Positions 1 through 12,839 of a DNA stretch of 64,000 nucleotides are shown in pieces. The number at the start of each line of letters is the position of its first letter. Position 1 is the stretch's first letter. The position numbers and the translations under genes are program-made. Where the stretch lies: the NCBI RefSeq assembly GCF_011075055.1, contig NC_058152.1, positions 620,001 to 684,000 on the forward strand, in the 5' to 3' direction. The stretch is from Mangifera indica (taxonomy: Eukaryota > Streptophyta > Magnoliopsida > Sapindales > Anacardiaceae). Under the pieces are notes generated by a model. The model ran no database searches. It saw only the letters and a list, made by a program, of their open reading frames with translations, and was not told the DNA's origin.

Positions 1-2851
1 CGTTTTTGTAAGTGTAATGTAGTTAAAAGAGAAGGAAAATAGATGAAAAAGGTTTTTTTTTTTCCCTTCTAATGACTGCAATTTTTTTCATTTTTCTTAT
101 CTAGTTATTTTGGTTAAGAATTTTTAAGCTTCTTGTGGTAGTAACGCCTGTTTTTTCTCTTCTTCCAGGAATATGCCCATTCCACCAATGTTTTCAGACT
201 CAAACCAGGCCTTGACTTGGTCAAGGGGCTGGTTTGGGTCTTTCTTGGTTGGATTGGCTGTTAAACTGGGATATTAGAACTGGTAATATACATATATATT
301 TACTATATATACCCAAATGGAGTTGTGGTTTGGTGATGCATTGCATGCTTAGCCTGCTTTACCAATTGTTGAGACAATGAGTCCTAACAATTGCGAAAAT
401 TTTTTTGAATCATATTGACGTCAATAGGTCTATTGGACCCGGATTGACCCAACGCAGTTCACTTGGTTCAACCACAGTATGAAACGGTTCAATAACTGAA
501 TCTTTTAGAACTTCACCTAGATTGGACTGGCCATCAGGATCAAAACCATGCATCCTACACCGACTTGCCTTCTGTTCTCTTTTCTTAGCATCCTGTAGTT
601 ATCATGTCACTCCTAATCTTAACTATCCAGAGGTCATGTTCTTTAGAGATCCCCACGGTCACAGCTGTTCTCTGAGACCTATACTTTTTAATTTTTTAAT
701 GGTTGGTCTCTAAAGAAATGTAGAATTTAATGGGTCTTGACCTGAAATATAATTCTCGATATGCTTTTGATTGAAAAACATTTGATTTGCCTTGATGGGA
801 TGGGGATAATGGTTGCATGTAATAGGATGAATAACAAATGGTATTTGCTCAAAGTGACAGAAGAAAGAACTGCCAACCTTGAGGTATTGAATTATTACTT
901 CTTTTCAATTAAAGAGATTGAAGTTTGTTTTTTTTATATTGAAGTGAACTTTCAAAATTTTTTAGATTTTTCTTTAAAAGTGATCAAAACTTTTAGTATT
1001 TTCTATTGAAGGTATATAATAAATACAATTAGGATTATTTGTTTTATTTTATTTTGAAAGTAATGTGATTGGTTTGATATTTTCAATAAGAATCGTGAAA
1101 GTATATTTATATCAATAGGAAAATTTTTAAGTTTGATATGTGAAATAGAAAAAAAAAAAAAAACAAGGTTTAATCCTTTCAATGGAAAGATGACATGCAG
1201 TCAAAACATTTTCTTTGTATAGACGTCACGCTAGCCCACAACTTGAGAAGAAGGCTTGGATAAGGCATAATTTCATCTGAAAGCTACAAATAAGAAACAA
1301 GGGTCTATGCCCTATAATAGTTTCCTTTTTGTCTTGAAGGCACTTATAATAATTTTAACAATCACAATTAAAATGTAATTACTCTCTTACCATATCATAT
1401 CTCGATAACACTCTTCAAGCCTCAGATTTTTGCTCTTCACAAAACAATACAACCCTAGTCTTAATTAGTATAAATGCCTGGCATTGAGATGACAAAGAGG
1501 GAGTTGTGTAGCACTCAATTTGCTATCTTGCTTTGTAATACTGTCTTTCTGTTTACATTATTCAAATAATGTGTCCACCATAGACGTAGAATCTTGGTAT
1601 TTTGTCAGACTATGTTAAAAACCGTCTAGACATTTTTCTCATGTTGTAATATTCTCACATTAAGTTTCTTCAACGTTTCAATATATTTATCGATGGTGCA
1701 AATCTCAACGCCAAGAAAGATAATATCATCTTAGTTTCACATAGAAAAGTTAACAATGATGTGGACTTTGTTTGCCTTTATGTGTTTATCTTTATTCTAA
1801 CTAGATGAAATTGTTGTTTCAATCTTTTTGCGATTATAATTCCAAGAGATGAAGTTGTACCCATGTTTGTTCTTGACAGAGATGGTTTGAAATTCCATAA
1901 ATCAATTATATATAACTAGGAACTAATTAATTTTAATTTTGCTCCTGGTTACATTTGATCCATTTTACAATAACGAGAATTGTAGCATTGTTGATGATGG
2001 TCTAGATCTATCACATGACAGGTTTTAATTCGTGCGACTTCGTTTGCCAATATGGTTGTGAGGTATTGTCTGATTTGACTTCTGTTATTTTTATACCAAA
2101 GAGTTATATTTTCCCAAAGCCCTTGATTCCTAACCATTGTAGGATATTGATATCAACACAACACCCTAATTGAGGGGACTTTGGGGTGAGCATCTAGCAT
2201 TGTTCCCACAAAAAATACTATTGTTGATGATGAGTTATATCTAGTATATGGCAAAGTCTGTACTTTGCGACTTATGTTCGTCAACACAATCTATGAGGAA
2301 TTGTTTGTCTTGACATTTATTCATCTCATGAACTTAAAAATAGGTCATACCATTGATTTTCGTTTATCATTATAAATACTCATAGTTTTGTTGGAAACGT
2401 AAGTATCATTGTCCATGATGAAGGGATCTTTTGTCATCCTTCAACTTAGGTATCCCGTGAAACCCTCTTTCTTTGTTCTTATCCATTAATGTTTATCCAC
2501 TCATTTTGGCCAGCTGACTTGTAATGATCGAGACACAGATGCGCCCAGCTAAATTGGAGAAGTAGAACTTAAACATTAGAAAAATAATAAACTTTTCAAA
2601 TTCAACGCAAGGAAAAGTGTCGAATGTGTACACTAAACCATTGTGGAATTCAGTGTAAAAAGATGAAAAAACACAAGAAGATCAAGAGAAAACAAAATGT
2701 TTAACATGGTTCTACTAATAAGTCAAGAGCTTATTTTCACGAAGGTGATTTTAATTGAATGCTTTAAATAAAATAACAATATTACAATGTTAGAATGTTA
2801 TTAAAGTGTTAGAAATATCTCTCATTTGAATTTATACTAATGGGTATTAGG

Positions 2852-2892
<41 letters not shown>

Positions 2893-3478
2893 AAATAAGT
2901 TAAGTGTGAAATCTTGTGACTTAATGATGTCATTATAATTATGTGATTTTGATATGATCAGAGAGTGATTACACTTTGATTATAATAGTTGGGAATGTAA
3001 GAAATAGTTGTAAGATGATAGGATACTGTTGTTTAATGTTAAAAAAGATTACAAAGATTTATGACAAAAATTGACCCTTATTTCTTTATTATTACTTTTC
3101 GATGAAATCATACATACTTTATCTGTTTTTTATCTCGACCTATAACCTGATACGATATTTATCTGCCGGTTGTTTTTCACCTCTTCTAGAATTGTGTCCA
3201 TTGGGTTAATTATTAATGAGTTTTGATTGAATGGCATTCTGTTCTAATGGTTCTAATCCGATAGAAAATCTTTAAAATCAGAATCCAATCTTTTCAAAAA
3301 TAAAAACATAAAAAACAAAAATCCAAATGGTCACTCAGCCATATCTACAGTACACGTACAATCTAGATAAACTTATAGCTGACTCATCAATCATCATCGT
3401 ACCCCACCTTCCACACTATTGGATGAGCCCTTATCTTATTTCCACCCACGCTGTACTAAAATTTTAAATACATATTTG
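1..3478. other. Gene-poor intergenic DNA
   Basis: No convincing gene here. Open frames are short (up to 82 codons) and low in complexity. Two loosely similar segments near 1960-2150 and 2175-2325 share phrases such as attgttgatgatg and look like decayed repeats. The rest is AT-rich DNA with poly-A/T tracts. Confidence 0.6.
2856..2890. repeat. (TA)n microsatellite
   Basis: Uninterrupted TA dinucleotide run of about 17 units. Confidence 0.95.
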
Positions 3479-4052
3479 TTAATTTTAAAAAATTTAAATA
3501 TTTATTTATTATTAAATTTTTATTTAAATTTTTTTTGTTAGAATCAAAGATAAATTATCATTTTATCGATAATATTAAAAAAAGTATAATTATATTCTTT
3601 TTTCTCTTAAGTTTTGAAAATTAATATTTTTACCTAATTTTCAAAACTTTTCTAATTTTTAAAAGTAGTTTTTCCTCTCACAAATCCTTAAGTATTTTCT
3701 GTCATTCTTTAACAATCATCTACGTCAATGATCTCTATCTTTTTGTCGATGGTTCGTCTCTGTCGATGAAGAGATATCTTTATCAATAGAGATATTACTG
3801 CCACTGTCGGATGGTCACATGAGAGAAAGAGAAGAAACCTAAGGATTTAGGGGGTGAAAAAATTACTTTTTAAAATTGAAAAAATTGAAAAAATGAGGTG
3901 AGATGGTTAGTTTTCAAAATTTAAGAGAAAAAAAAAGATAAAATTATAATTTTTTTAATATTATTATTGAAATGATAAATTTATCTTTAACTTTAATAAA
4001 AAATTTTAATAAAAATTAAGTAATAAATATATATTTAAATTTTAAAAAATTA
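3479..4052. mobile_element. Fold-back (long inverted repeat) MITE-like element
   Basis: The left arm (about 3479-3650) is the imperfect reverse complement of the right arm (about 3885-4052). Both arms contain, in order, an A/T-only end, a GATAAATT(T)ATCATTT block, a TAATATTAAAAAAA block and CTCTTAA(G/A)TTTTGAAAA. The middle carries GAGAGAAAGAGAAGAAACC and CTAAGGATTTAGGGGG, resembling the middle of the element at 32006-32830. The A/T-only ends hide any target-site duplication, so the boundaries are approximate. It is non-autonomous and encodes no protein. Confidence 0.7.
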
Positions 4053-4244
4053 GCTGCCATATCTACGACTTTATTATAGCTTAGGTGGGATCTTTTGGCC
4101 TTTTCAATAAGAAAAAGTTCTACACATTTCCAGCCAATTGATGAATATTCCCATTGTATGAACCTCAAGAAAACATAGTTCCATATTTTTTCCCCATGGG
4201 ATCTAAATTTGAAATCATAACATTCCAACATTTACTACAGTTTA

Positions 4245-4883
4245 ATGTTATGCAATCTACAGTGCCCACATGCGTTGATTATGTTAGTGTTTGAGAAACA
4301 TTGCAATATCGATATTATCCGTAACTCCTCTCAGTTTACATATAAAAAACACCGAAACCTCTCCTCTTATCTCATCACCAGGCTCTCTTCTTCTCCACTT
4401 CTCCCCTCCGCAATTCTTGGCATCAACATCAAAACAACAATCCCAACATCTTCACGAGTCAGATTTCATCCAACTCTTGCGGCCACAACAACAACAACAG
4501 CAGCAGCAGCTTATTCATACGCTTTTAACGAATCTACAAGGTCAATCACCACCACGACCACATATCTGAGTCCTCATCCCATGGCATCATGCGCCTCACT
4601 TTACCAGATTCTCGGAATACCCATTGGAGCATCTAATCACGAGATTAAGACAGCATATCGACGATTAGCCAGGACTTGCCATCCCGACGTTGCAGCAATT
4701 GATTGTAAGGATTCGTCGGCGGACGCCTTCATCAAGATTCATGCTGCTTATTGCACTCTCTCGGATCCTAAAAAACGTGCTGTCTATGATCAGAAACTTT
4801 TCCGAAGAAACAGACCGTTGACCACTGTTTCAGGACTTTCAGGATATTCTGGCCGGAACTGGGAGACTGACCAGTGTTGGTAG
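4245..4883 (+). CDS. J11: Small chloroplast-type J-domain protein (DnaJ11-like)
   Basis: Single-exon type III J protein expected to stimulate an Hsp70 ATPase, probably in the plastid stroma. The J domain starts near residue 117 of the 212-residue frame and holds the essential HPD triad at residues 146-148 (RTCHPDV), followed by KIHAAYCTLSDPKKRAVYD. The C-terminus GRNWETDQCW is the signature of the short plant DnaJ11 group. Residues ~39-112 are rich in Ser/Thr/Ala/Arg with almost no acidic residues, like a plastid transit peptide, but no ATG lies between the candidate TATA box and the ATG at 4581. Start choices are 4245 (upstream of the TATA, giving an odd 38-residue extension), 4581 (100 aa, no transit peptide) or a non-AUG codon. 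I give the full frame; the stop at 4881-4883 is certain. Confidence 0.88.
   Translation: MLCNLQCPHALIMLVFEKHCNIDIIRNSSQFTYKKHRNLSSYLITRLSSSPLLPSAILGINIKTTIPTSSRVRFHPTLAATTTTTAAAAYSYAFNESTRSITTTTTYLSPHPMASCASLYQILGIPIGASNHEIKTAYRRLARTCHPDVAAIDCKDSSADAFIKIHAAYCTLSDPKKRAVYDQKLFRRNRPLTTVSGLSGYSGRNWETDQCW
4341..4347 (+). promoter_or_regulatory. Candidate TATA box of the J-domain gene
   Basis: TATAAAA is followed about 30 bases later by a pyrimidine-rich stretch (ctctcctcttatctcatc) typical of a plant transcription start and leader. If it is the real promoter, transcription starts near 4372, downstream of the ATG at 4245, and the first in-frame ATG is then at 4581. Confidence 0.45.
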
Positions 4884-4899
4884 AGAGTTGACTGGCCCA

Positions 4900-5430
4900 A
4901 TTAAGGTGCTACTAACCTGGGTCGAATTTGGTTAAGGTATGAAATATCTAGCGTAGAGTTAGAAGACGCAAGTTCGACTCCATACTTGGTGCATATAGTA
5001 GCTCCTTGTGATATGCTTGAATTGAAGTGGAAGATTATGACTATGGGTTGCTGGGTTAGTGTCTCCAGGATTTACCAACATATACTAGCTCCTTTTGATG
5101 TGCTTTTATTGAAGTGAGATGTTATGATGGTGGGTTGCAGGGTTAGTGTCTCCAAGATTTACCGGCATACAGTAGCTTCTTCTGATATGCTTGTATTGAG
5201 GTGGGAGACTATGACTGTGGGTTGTTGGGTTAGTGTCTGTAGGATTTCTCTGCATATACTAGTTCCTTGTCTTATGTTTGTATTAAAGTAGGAGGCTATG
5301 ACTGTGGGTTGTTAGGTTAGTCTCTCCAGGATTTACTGACATATACTAGTTTCTTCTGATATGCTTGGGTTATTGTCTTCTGGATTTACTGGCTTCATGG
5401 CCAGGCCATAAGAGGATTCCTAGTAAAAAA
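4900..5430 (+). mobile_element. tRNA-derived SINE-like element with amplified interior
   Basis: Just downstream of the J gene is a segment with an RNA polymerase III B-box-like sequence (gcaagttcgactcc, about 4970-4983) near its left end and an A-rich tail (agtaaaaaaaaa, about 5420) after attcct. The element at 38650-38870 has the same order: B-box-like aagttcgactc, a ttgagttg...gggctg...ctagtgta block, a tatggtcttgatgg block, then ggttcctcaataagaaaa. Here the middle block is repeated as an 87-bp tandem array. Family assignment is by similarity between the two copies in this window only. Confidence 0.5.
4991..5400 (+). repeat. 87-bp tandem repeat array
   Basis: The phrase (g/a)catata(g/c)(t)agctcctt recurs at 4991, 5078, 5165, 5252 and 5339, exactly 87 bases apart each time. 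The first four units also share gggttagtgtctcc-aggattt; the fifth is truncated. Units differ from each other by substitutions but not by length. Confidence 0.9.
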
Positions 5431-7264
5431 AAAATTATTGCAGATTTAGTATTTTGTATGTATGGGAATGTCTCTCTTGCTTGTGTATATATATTTATTT
5501 GAGTTTAGAGTTTTTGAGAGGTAGCTTATAGCATTAAAGCGATGGAAGAGTTCTTGCATAAACCAGATTATGCAATCTTGATTGTGCTTTTTTTTATACT
5601 TGCTACAAATTATATTTTTATATGTGTAGATTATTGTCACGGCTCAAATTGAATCATTGTGTTATGGACAACAACCTGAGATAAACGTTGTAGAGAGACT
5701 AAGTCGTTTCTACACAAACTGGTACAGTATTAATGGAAACTGAAACTAGAACCAACAAAAGTTGGCTCAACTCGAAGCCAACTAGAATCCAAGATCTTGG
5801 TCCATTTCTGTATTTGAAGAGTCATTCAAACCATCCAATAGACACCATAGAAGAAGAATTTCAAAAGAAATTATGGAACAAAAAGAAAGAGACAAATCTC
5901 TTTCCAAAAGGAAAGAGAAGATTTCATTTCTAGCACCATGATTTTTTTAATACTTTAGAAAGTATTGGAAACAAATTATAGACTCCAACACTTTTTTTCG
6001 TTCCTGAAAATTAAAATATTGCCTACATCCAGTTAATTGCCTTTTTCTTTTCATGCAAACATGAAGATAAGAAAATGAAAGATAGTTGAATTTTATATGA
6101 TGTCCACATCCATAAGACAAGAAAAATGTGGCCATGGCAAAGTAGACTTAAAAACCAAAATCGTTTTTAGTTTATAGCTAGTTGAAAATTATATTTTTGA
6201 TTTAATTAGGTTTGAACTGATTATAACAATTAGATAAAACTTTAGATTCGATAATTGACCTATGACCCTCCAACTATAATATTAGATTAGTCAAGAGTTT
6301 ATATTTTATTTGTTGTTTGACTGTCCAATTTTTGCCACTCACGCCACTCCTTGATGGCGATGCTAATATTGAGTTGTTTGCTTTGGATTCCACCGCTCAA
6401 GCCACAATCAATGGCAGAAGTAATATCTTTGTGGCCCTGGCTAACCCAAATCACAGGTTTTTTAAGTCAGACTTGTATGTAAATTTTTCTTTCTTGAAGA
6501 TGATTGACAACAATATCATCAGTTTGATTAGAGCTACCGCCAACAACAAAATTTTCTCCCAGACCATGCTTTTAATGGTGGGTTGAAAAATTTTAGGTTT
6601 TGGGGCTCTAACCAGCTTTGAGAGAGGTGGACCCATGGTCAGATTTGCCATTTCGGCTAATGTTGGAGTTGGGCATTGACTCGAAGAGTGCGGTCCAATG
6701 GATTTAATATTAAACAAATTTCAAAATGTTGTATTAATTAATTTTGACTAATTCAGCCAAATCCTTATCACAAAGAAAAGTTCATCAAGTTACAAAAACA
6801 GATTCAAGCTTTCAGGGTCACAAAGTCCAGCTTTCCAAGATAATGGTGTGATGGTTTTAACTTTGTTTTGGAATTTTCAGAAAACACATGCTGAAGCCAA
6901 AAAATGAGAGAAGAAATTTAACAAATGAACTAGGAGAATACTGGCAATTCAATTCAGGTCCACATTTTACACTTTCGTCCTTCGGGTTTTTCTTTAGCAC
7001 AATTGAGGCCTGGAAAGAGTTTACTTAAGACCCAAAGTTTTCCATTGGAGTCAGCCCAGGACATCCACCACTTTAATAAAATTAAGCCCAAGAAATAGGT
7101 GTATTTACTGGATTCAGAAAAGGGGTTATAATGTTCTCTCTTACAATTTAAAGTTCAAATTCAAAACATTAACTTCCTAAACAATTATATTACGAACAAC
7201 ATCACGGTCGAAATCAATAATGCAATAAGTTATCAATAAAATTATATATACTCATTTTAAATAT

Positions 7265-7360
7265 ACAAATATATACATATTTATATGTGTTATCATGTGA
7301 TTAGGTGATTCTGAATTAAAGATAAAACAATATTTAATTATATGATGATATGTATAAGCG
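7265..7360. repeat. Short palindromic MITE, family A
   Basis: Core reads gttatcatgtgattaggtga, then gaattaaagataaaacaata, then tttaattatatgatgatatg. The two ends are near reverse complements. It belongs to the dispersed family also seen at 9655-9785, 23505-23595, 43485-43570 and 53450-53605. Confidence 0.6.
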
Positions 7361-9654
7361 TGTTCATATTCTTTTTTTTCATAATAGGCAGATGACATGC
7401 AAAGAGATGTCAATTGACATATTATATTCTTTCATTAATTAAGGAATATTTATCCATTAATTGAGATAAAAGATTATTACTTGTATAAATGATTACTTTT
7501 TGAGGAGACGTTTTGTTTGTAGGTAGGGAACTATAGCACAACACATTTCACGTTGTATATTTCATTTTTCGAATAAAGTCATTGTAAAGATTTATCCTCT
7601 AAGATTAGTCATGTGTGGCCAAATATTGAACCACACATGGAATCAATCAACTCAATAAAGTGAATAATATTAATCACAAGAAAAGGATGCTCCAATCCCT
7701 TTCCTATGTCACTTCAATAATTTTGTTAATTGTCATCATATATGGATTTGAATTATAGAGGTGTATCTGGGTGGGATCTCCCCTGTCTAACAATCGTCTA
7801 GAAAAGGTTTTCTCACAAGCACATCAGATGCTCATTTTTGTTCTTTTCTTCATCATCCCAATAACTTTTGTCGCAGGCTTATCCCTCAAATAACAGTCCT
7901 GTGTTGTACTTGGCTAAAACTCGAGCTAGGTTAATCTACCCATCTCAAGTGTGTGCAGTTGAAGTGATAAATGCTGAATTCTGGGGCTTAAATGGTGAGG
8001 GAACTGAGTCTAAAGCTGAGTTGTCGGCTTTATTGCTTCTTGTTATGACAATGTAGGTTGGGTTCTGCAGAATTGAGGTTGTATATAGTTGGCGTGTGGG
8101 CTGTGTGCTCCGGACAACCCACTGGTGTGAACGAAAATTGGTGGGTCATGAATTGAGGTTGTATATAGTTATATTTAGAACTAATGAATTTGATAACTTT
8201 AACAATCCATAAATAGCTATATGAGTTTTTAAAACTTTATGGACAAGAGTTTGGGAATATGTCTTTTGGCCTTTTGCGTGAGACAAGCACGTTTCACAGG
8301 CTTGGTAATTCCTGCTAAGTATAGATTCATAGCCAGAAAAACTTAAAAAGCTAGTAACATTTCAAGTCCATAAAAATATATATCAATGTACATTGCCTGT
8401 CGTGCCTCAGCTTTGCACAAGGCCATTAGTTCTTAGAAAAGAGAGAACCAGAATAGAATAACACAATAACTCAAGAGAAAATAATATGACAAAGAAAATC
8501 TACCAATCACAAAAACACATATAAAATTTACATGGTTCGGCAATGTATTTGCCTTTAGGGGGCTGTCATTCCCTTTATTAGCATTCATGATCAAATTTTT
8601 TTTCATAATTAATTTGTTAAAATGCATAAATTTGAGTATTATATTTATTGATTTTCATGGGTTTTCTCTCACTTCACTTTTTATCTAATAAAAAAGAAAA
8701 TAAACAAAGATTTCATTTTTAGTTTTTTTTCTTTTAACGATGATTGACCACACCAAACAACAGATTTAATGACCGGTCTCATAACTATTTTAAACCCATG
8801 TTCTGATATCTCACTCATTTATTATTCAAACTATTTTTTAGAAGCATTTCATTTTCAGTTTGCCACCAACAATCTAGAGTCCATTAAAAAGGTTACGTAT
8901 AGTTCATTCTCTCTTGGATTGAAGCCTCAAACTTGAACTCCGTTCCACAGCAGCCTGCAGGAAGCAGGAAAGGGACCAAACTTTGCCACGCTCCTTCGTA
9001 TCTCGCTCGTTTTAGATGCAGACGGAAGGAGAAGGGGCGTGTGGTCCTCAAATTAATGGCTCAAAAAAGGTAAATTAATACATCCAAATCTTGTCTTACG
9101 CATGTCTAAATCTGCCCGCGAGCCTGCATGCATGTATTAGATATATGTACGTACCTTGCAAATTAATAATGACGAGATGGATCACTACTGTGGGAAGGAG
9201 GTGCGTAGTTTCATGGATTCAGCCAGCCTTGTATTGTGGCCGACAGAGCAATGAAAGGCTAATTTACCATGTGCAACATGCAATGGCTTGCTTCCCACAA
9301 GGGCGCAACTTTTATTATCCTGTCTAGATTTTTCGTCCACGAGGCTTCCCACAAAGCCACAAAACAACAATCATTCAGTATATGTTACTTTGTGAAATTC
9401 TTTGATTAATTATTTATCAAAAAAAAAGTCATCCAATATTGAATAATTAGTTTCTTATTGTCAGAGACTCATCATCGTCAAAATCGATAAGATCATTACA
9501 ATATCTATCATATTACTAACTATTGTATTACCCTAAATTATGTAACCGTAACTCTAAATATCATAAATACAGAATAATGGGAAAGAAAAGGGATCGTGAT
9601 TTGATTCTAGCGGAAAAAAAAAAAATCTTAACACTAATTTTTTGTTTATTTATA

Positions 9655-9785
9655 GAGTAGTGTTATATATAAAATTTTTTACAAAAATAATGACGTATCA
9701 TAATATGATTAGATAGTTAAAAATTAAAGATAAAATAATACTTAATCACATAATGATACATCATTTTTATGCATATAATATTATT
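9655..9785. repeat. Short palindromic MITE, family A
   Basis: Core tgacgtatcataatatgatt ... aattaaagataaaataatac ... ttaatcacataatgatacat; the ends are near reverse complements of each other. Confidence 0.65.
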
Positions 9786-10443
9786 GTTATTTATGTTCTT
9801 GCACCCAAATTTCTAAAATTCATCTTACTTATCGGTGGTACACGCATTAAATCCAGCAATGTGCTTGCAGAACTATCGTTGCAATGGGATGAGAGTGGCG
9901 CTTTGTGCTCTGCTGTGAATCTAATTTCCATTGTGAACTTCTGCGAGGACGACGAATGTATATTCACTTTTGTAGATATACGCAACAATTGACGTACAAT
10001 CGCAGTCCTACTGGTGCTGCTTGAAACATGAGGCATTAAGTATTACAAATTTTATATAGATTTCTTTACTTGAGTCGAATCACTTCTTTGAGATTAAATC
10101 GATTATATTAAGTTAATAAAATTTTAGATTTAATAACTGATCCTAGAACCAATATATTAATTAAATTAAAAATTTTATCTTAATATATTTATTTACAGTG
10201 AGATTTAGACTTACTCTCTTTTGGACATACTTTTATCTTTGTGACTCAAACTGTTCATTAAATGCGATAACGACCATTATGTCAAGAGTATAGTCGAGGT
10301 CTTGGCTGCTTCGAGGAAAGACGTGCGCTCTAGATGCAGCCAAAGTAGTTTTCAAACCTAGCTAGCACCACAAGGCTACCGGACCCATTGTTAACTCTTA
10401 GTCCATTAATATGCAAAGGTGATGATCCATGTGTCCCCCACTT

Positions 10444-10655
10444 GCCTAATTTAGATGTGCATATCTTTTCAAATATGAAAAGAGAGAATGGAGCAGTAAA
10501 TAATGTGCTTCCAACCAAAGTTTTTAAAATCGGACCGGGATAAAAACTATTTTAAGTACCTATTTCGGTCGGACCGGTTGCCTAATATGCATGTGCATAA
10601 TATCTTTTCAAATATGAAAAGAGAGAATGGAGTAGTAAATAATGAGCTTCCAACA
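10444..10655. repeat. 139-bp direct duplication
   Basis: A ~75-base segment containing cttttcaaatatgaaaagag, agaatggag(c/t)agtaaataat and (t/a)gcttccaac occurs at about 10444-10517 and again at 10580-10655 with a 139-base offset. The spacer holds the low-complexity phrases cggaccggg and ggtcggaccggttg, which occur in many plant repeats. Confidence 0.75.
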
Positions 10656-12545
10656 CGTGAGCCTAATAAGCTCCTCTTGCTTCTATGTTTTTGGATTCCA
10701 TTTCATAAGCTACGGGTGTTTGGTACGAGGTTTATATGGTTAAAGATACTCTGAAATTAACGGTTGATTTTTGGGGTGTACAATTGTTTTAATATTGATA
10801 TTGTTTAATATCAAAGTTATTTTCATATTTTTCAATTGTAATCGTATGATATAAGTGGTGATATCAGACACTGAGAATATAGTGTTCGTCTTGAGTTAAC
10901 ATGAAGTTAGGTTGCATGTGTTAGAATTTCAAGTGTAATAAATAAGAGTGAATTGTGGTTATATTGAAGTTTATATCATTTAATGTTAAAATTATCATCG
11001 CATCTTCTAGTTGCAATCGATTAGCATGGAGGGTGATGCTAACATTATGTTCACATACAATATTTGACCGGGTCTAACAGAGTTAACATACAACCAATTC
11101 ATATGGACACTAAGACTGCATATATTAAAATCCCAATTATAAAGCATGAGTCTAGGGAGTACCATGTAATTGCAAGGAGGTGGAAACTGTTTTAAAATAT
11201 ACCTCTGCATCTTTGTTCTTGTATGTACAAAGCCAAACTCAATTTCTGGTTCTGAAAGCTTTCGACTTTGTGCTACAGGCAAACTATTTCCTTCATTTTA
11301 TAACCTCGTGAAGGAATCTCAAGAAGTGATTCTTCTGCAGGAACTCCAAGTCCCACCCACATGATCGAGAAGATCGTTTAATTGTGCCCTTCTGGAGCAA
11401 CATCAACACATGAACGCAAAAAGTGCAGATGCTTTGCCAGTAATATAATCCAGAAGTTGTAAAAGTTTTTACCGTTTGTTCTGGCCTTCAGATCAAGTTG
11501 AAACTAAATTGTATTTTCAGAGATGACGTGGAAAGCGATGGGTCGGGGATGGCTATCCTCATCCCTGTCACCAAAAAGTTGGACATATCCCTTTCCTTTT
11601 CAATCCTTACTATGGAAATTACAAGAAATCCTTGTCTCCCACCCTCAGGAAACAAATTTCTCTCTATCCTCTCCGCTTCTTTGCCCCCTCCCCCTCCCCC
11701 TCCCCTCCGTTATACGTATTATCATAGTCTTGACACAGAGGTAAATTATTAATAGGAATTACAAGAGTGATTGCTTTATGATGAAGCCCCCTATGCTCTA
11801 TTCAATCCCTTACAAATACAGTATCGGAGTATGCCTAATACAAGTGTAAATTCAAAGATTTATTCATATTCTAATAATAAAAAATAAGATGATTACATTG
11901 ATTGTATGATCTTGATTTAATAGAAAATAATGACTTTTCTCCACATACACGAGATGAAATATAAAGATTTCTATCAAGTAGAAATTTTTTCACGGTCTTT
12001 GAGTAATAAATCTTCTACCAGTATCCTAATTTGATTTACGGATAAATAACATGCTTAATTGTTAACCGAAAAACTTATTGAGGGCTCTTAATAAATAGAG
12101 GTGGTGGAGCTGGAGTGAATGAATTAAGTTCATATATGTTTTGTGGACGAGGAGAGCGATGTGGATTGCTAATTTCTGTAAGTAAATGGTAACATCAATT
12201 TGTTTCAGTAGTTGTTGAATTCAAGATCATGCTCCATGTCCATGGCCTCTCTCAGGTTTTGTTGTTAGTCAGTCTTGGAAGAAGGCAAAAGTAATCAATC
12301 TCAAAACATACAAATTTTACGTGATGTGTTTACGCCCACGGAACTGCCCTTCTTTGATTAGACATTGAAAAGAGTCAGTCTAAAAACTCTTGGTATTGTA
12401 AATTAGGGTTTTTCTTATATAGTAAAACTTAAAATACAAATGTACGACAACTTAATTTTCTATCTTGCTAGATATAATGTGCATTTTATCGATAGAACAC
12501 CCTTTCACATTTCAACCTTATTCTTTCTATATGGAACAAACTCGT

Positions 12546-12566
12546 TCTCTCTCTCTCTCTCTCTCT
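12546..12566. repeat. (TC)n microsatellite
   Basis: About ten uninterrupted TC/CT units. Confidence 0.9.
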
Positions 12567-12839
12567 TGCATTCTATTCTTGAATCAACCATTGGAACCAT
12601 TAATGTGTTTCTAGATTCGATGATGACAAATTCTTTGGAATGATCAATTTTCTCTTCTAGACATTTCAAAGGCTAAAACAGTCATGCTTTGTTACTTCAT
12701 TGTTTGGAATGCGTACTCACTTACGATGGCATGCCCATTCCATCAATCTTAGAACTTTAAATGAACAATTTTTCAAATATAAATCTCATTTTAACCAGTT
12801 TTAACTATAGTAACATTTGATGGGCTTCATGCCCAACTT

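Noticed and set aside
4291..4569. 92-codon frame with a poly-Gln run overlapping the J gene leader
   Set aside because: The Gln run is the shifted reading of the acaacaacaacagcagcag stretch; the other frame continues into the J domain.
4991..5400. Regularly spaced repeats considered as a CRISPR-like array
   Set aside because: The whole 87-bp unit repeats, without unique spacers, in a plant genome.
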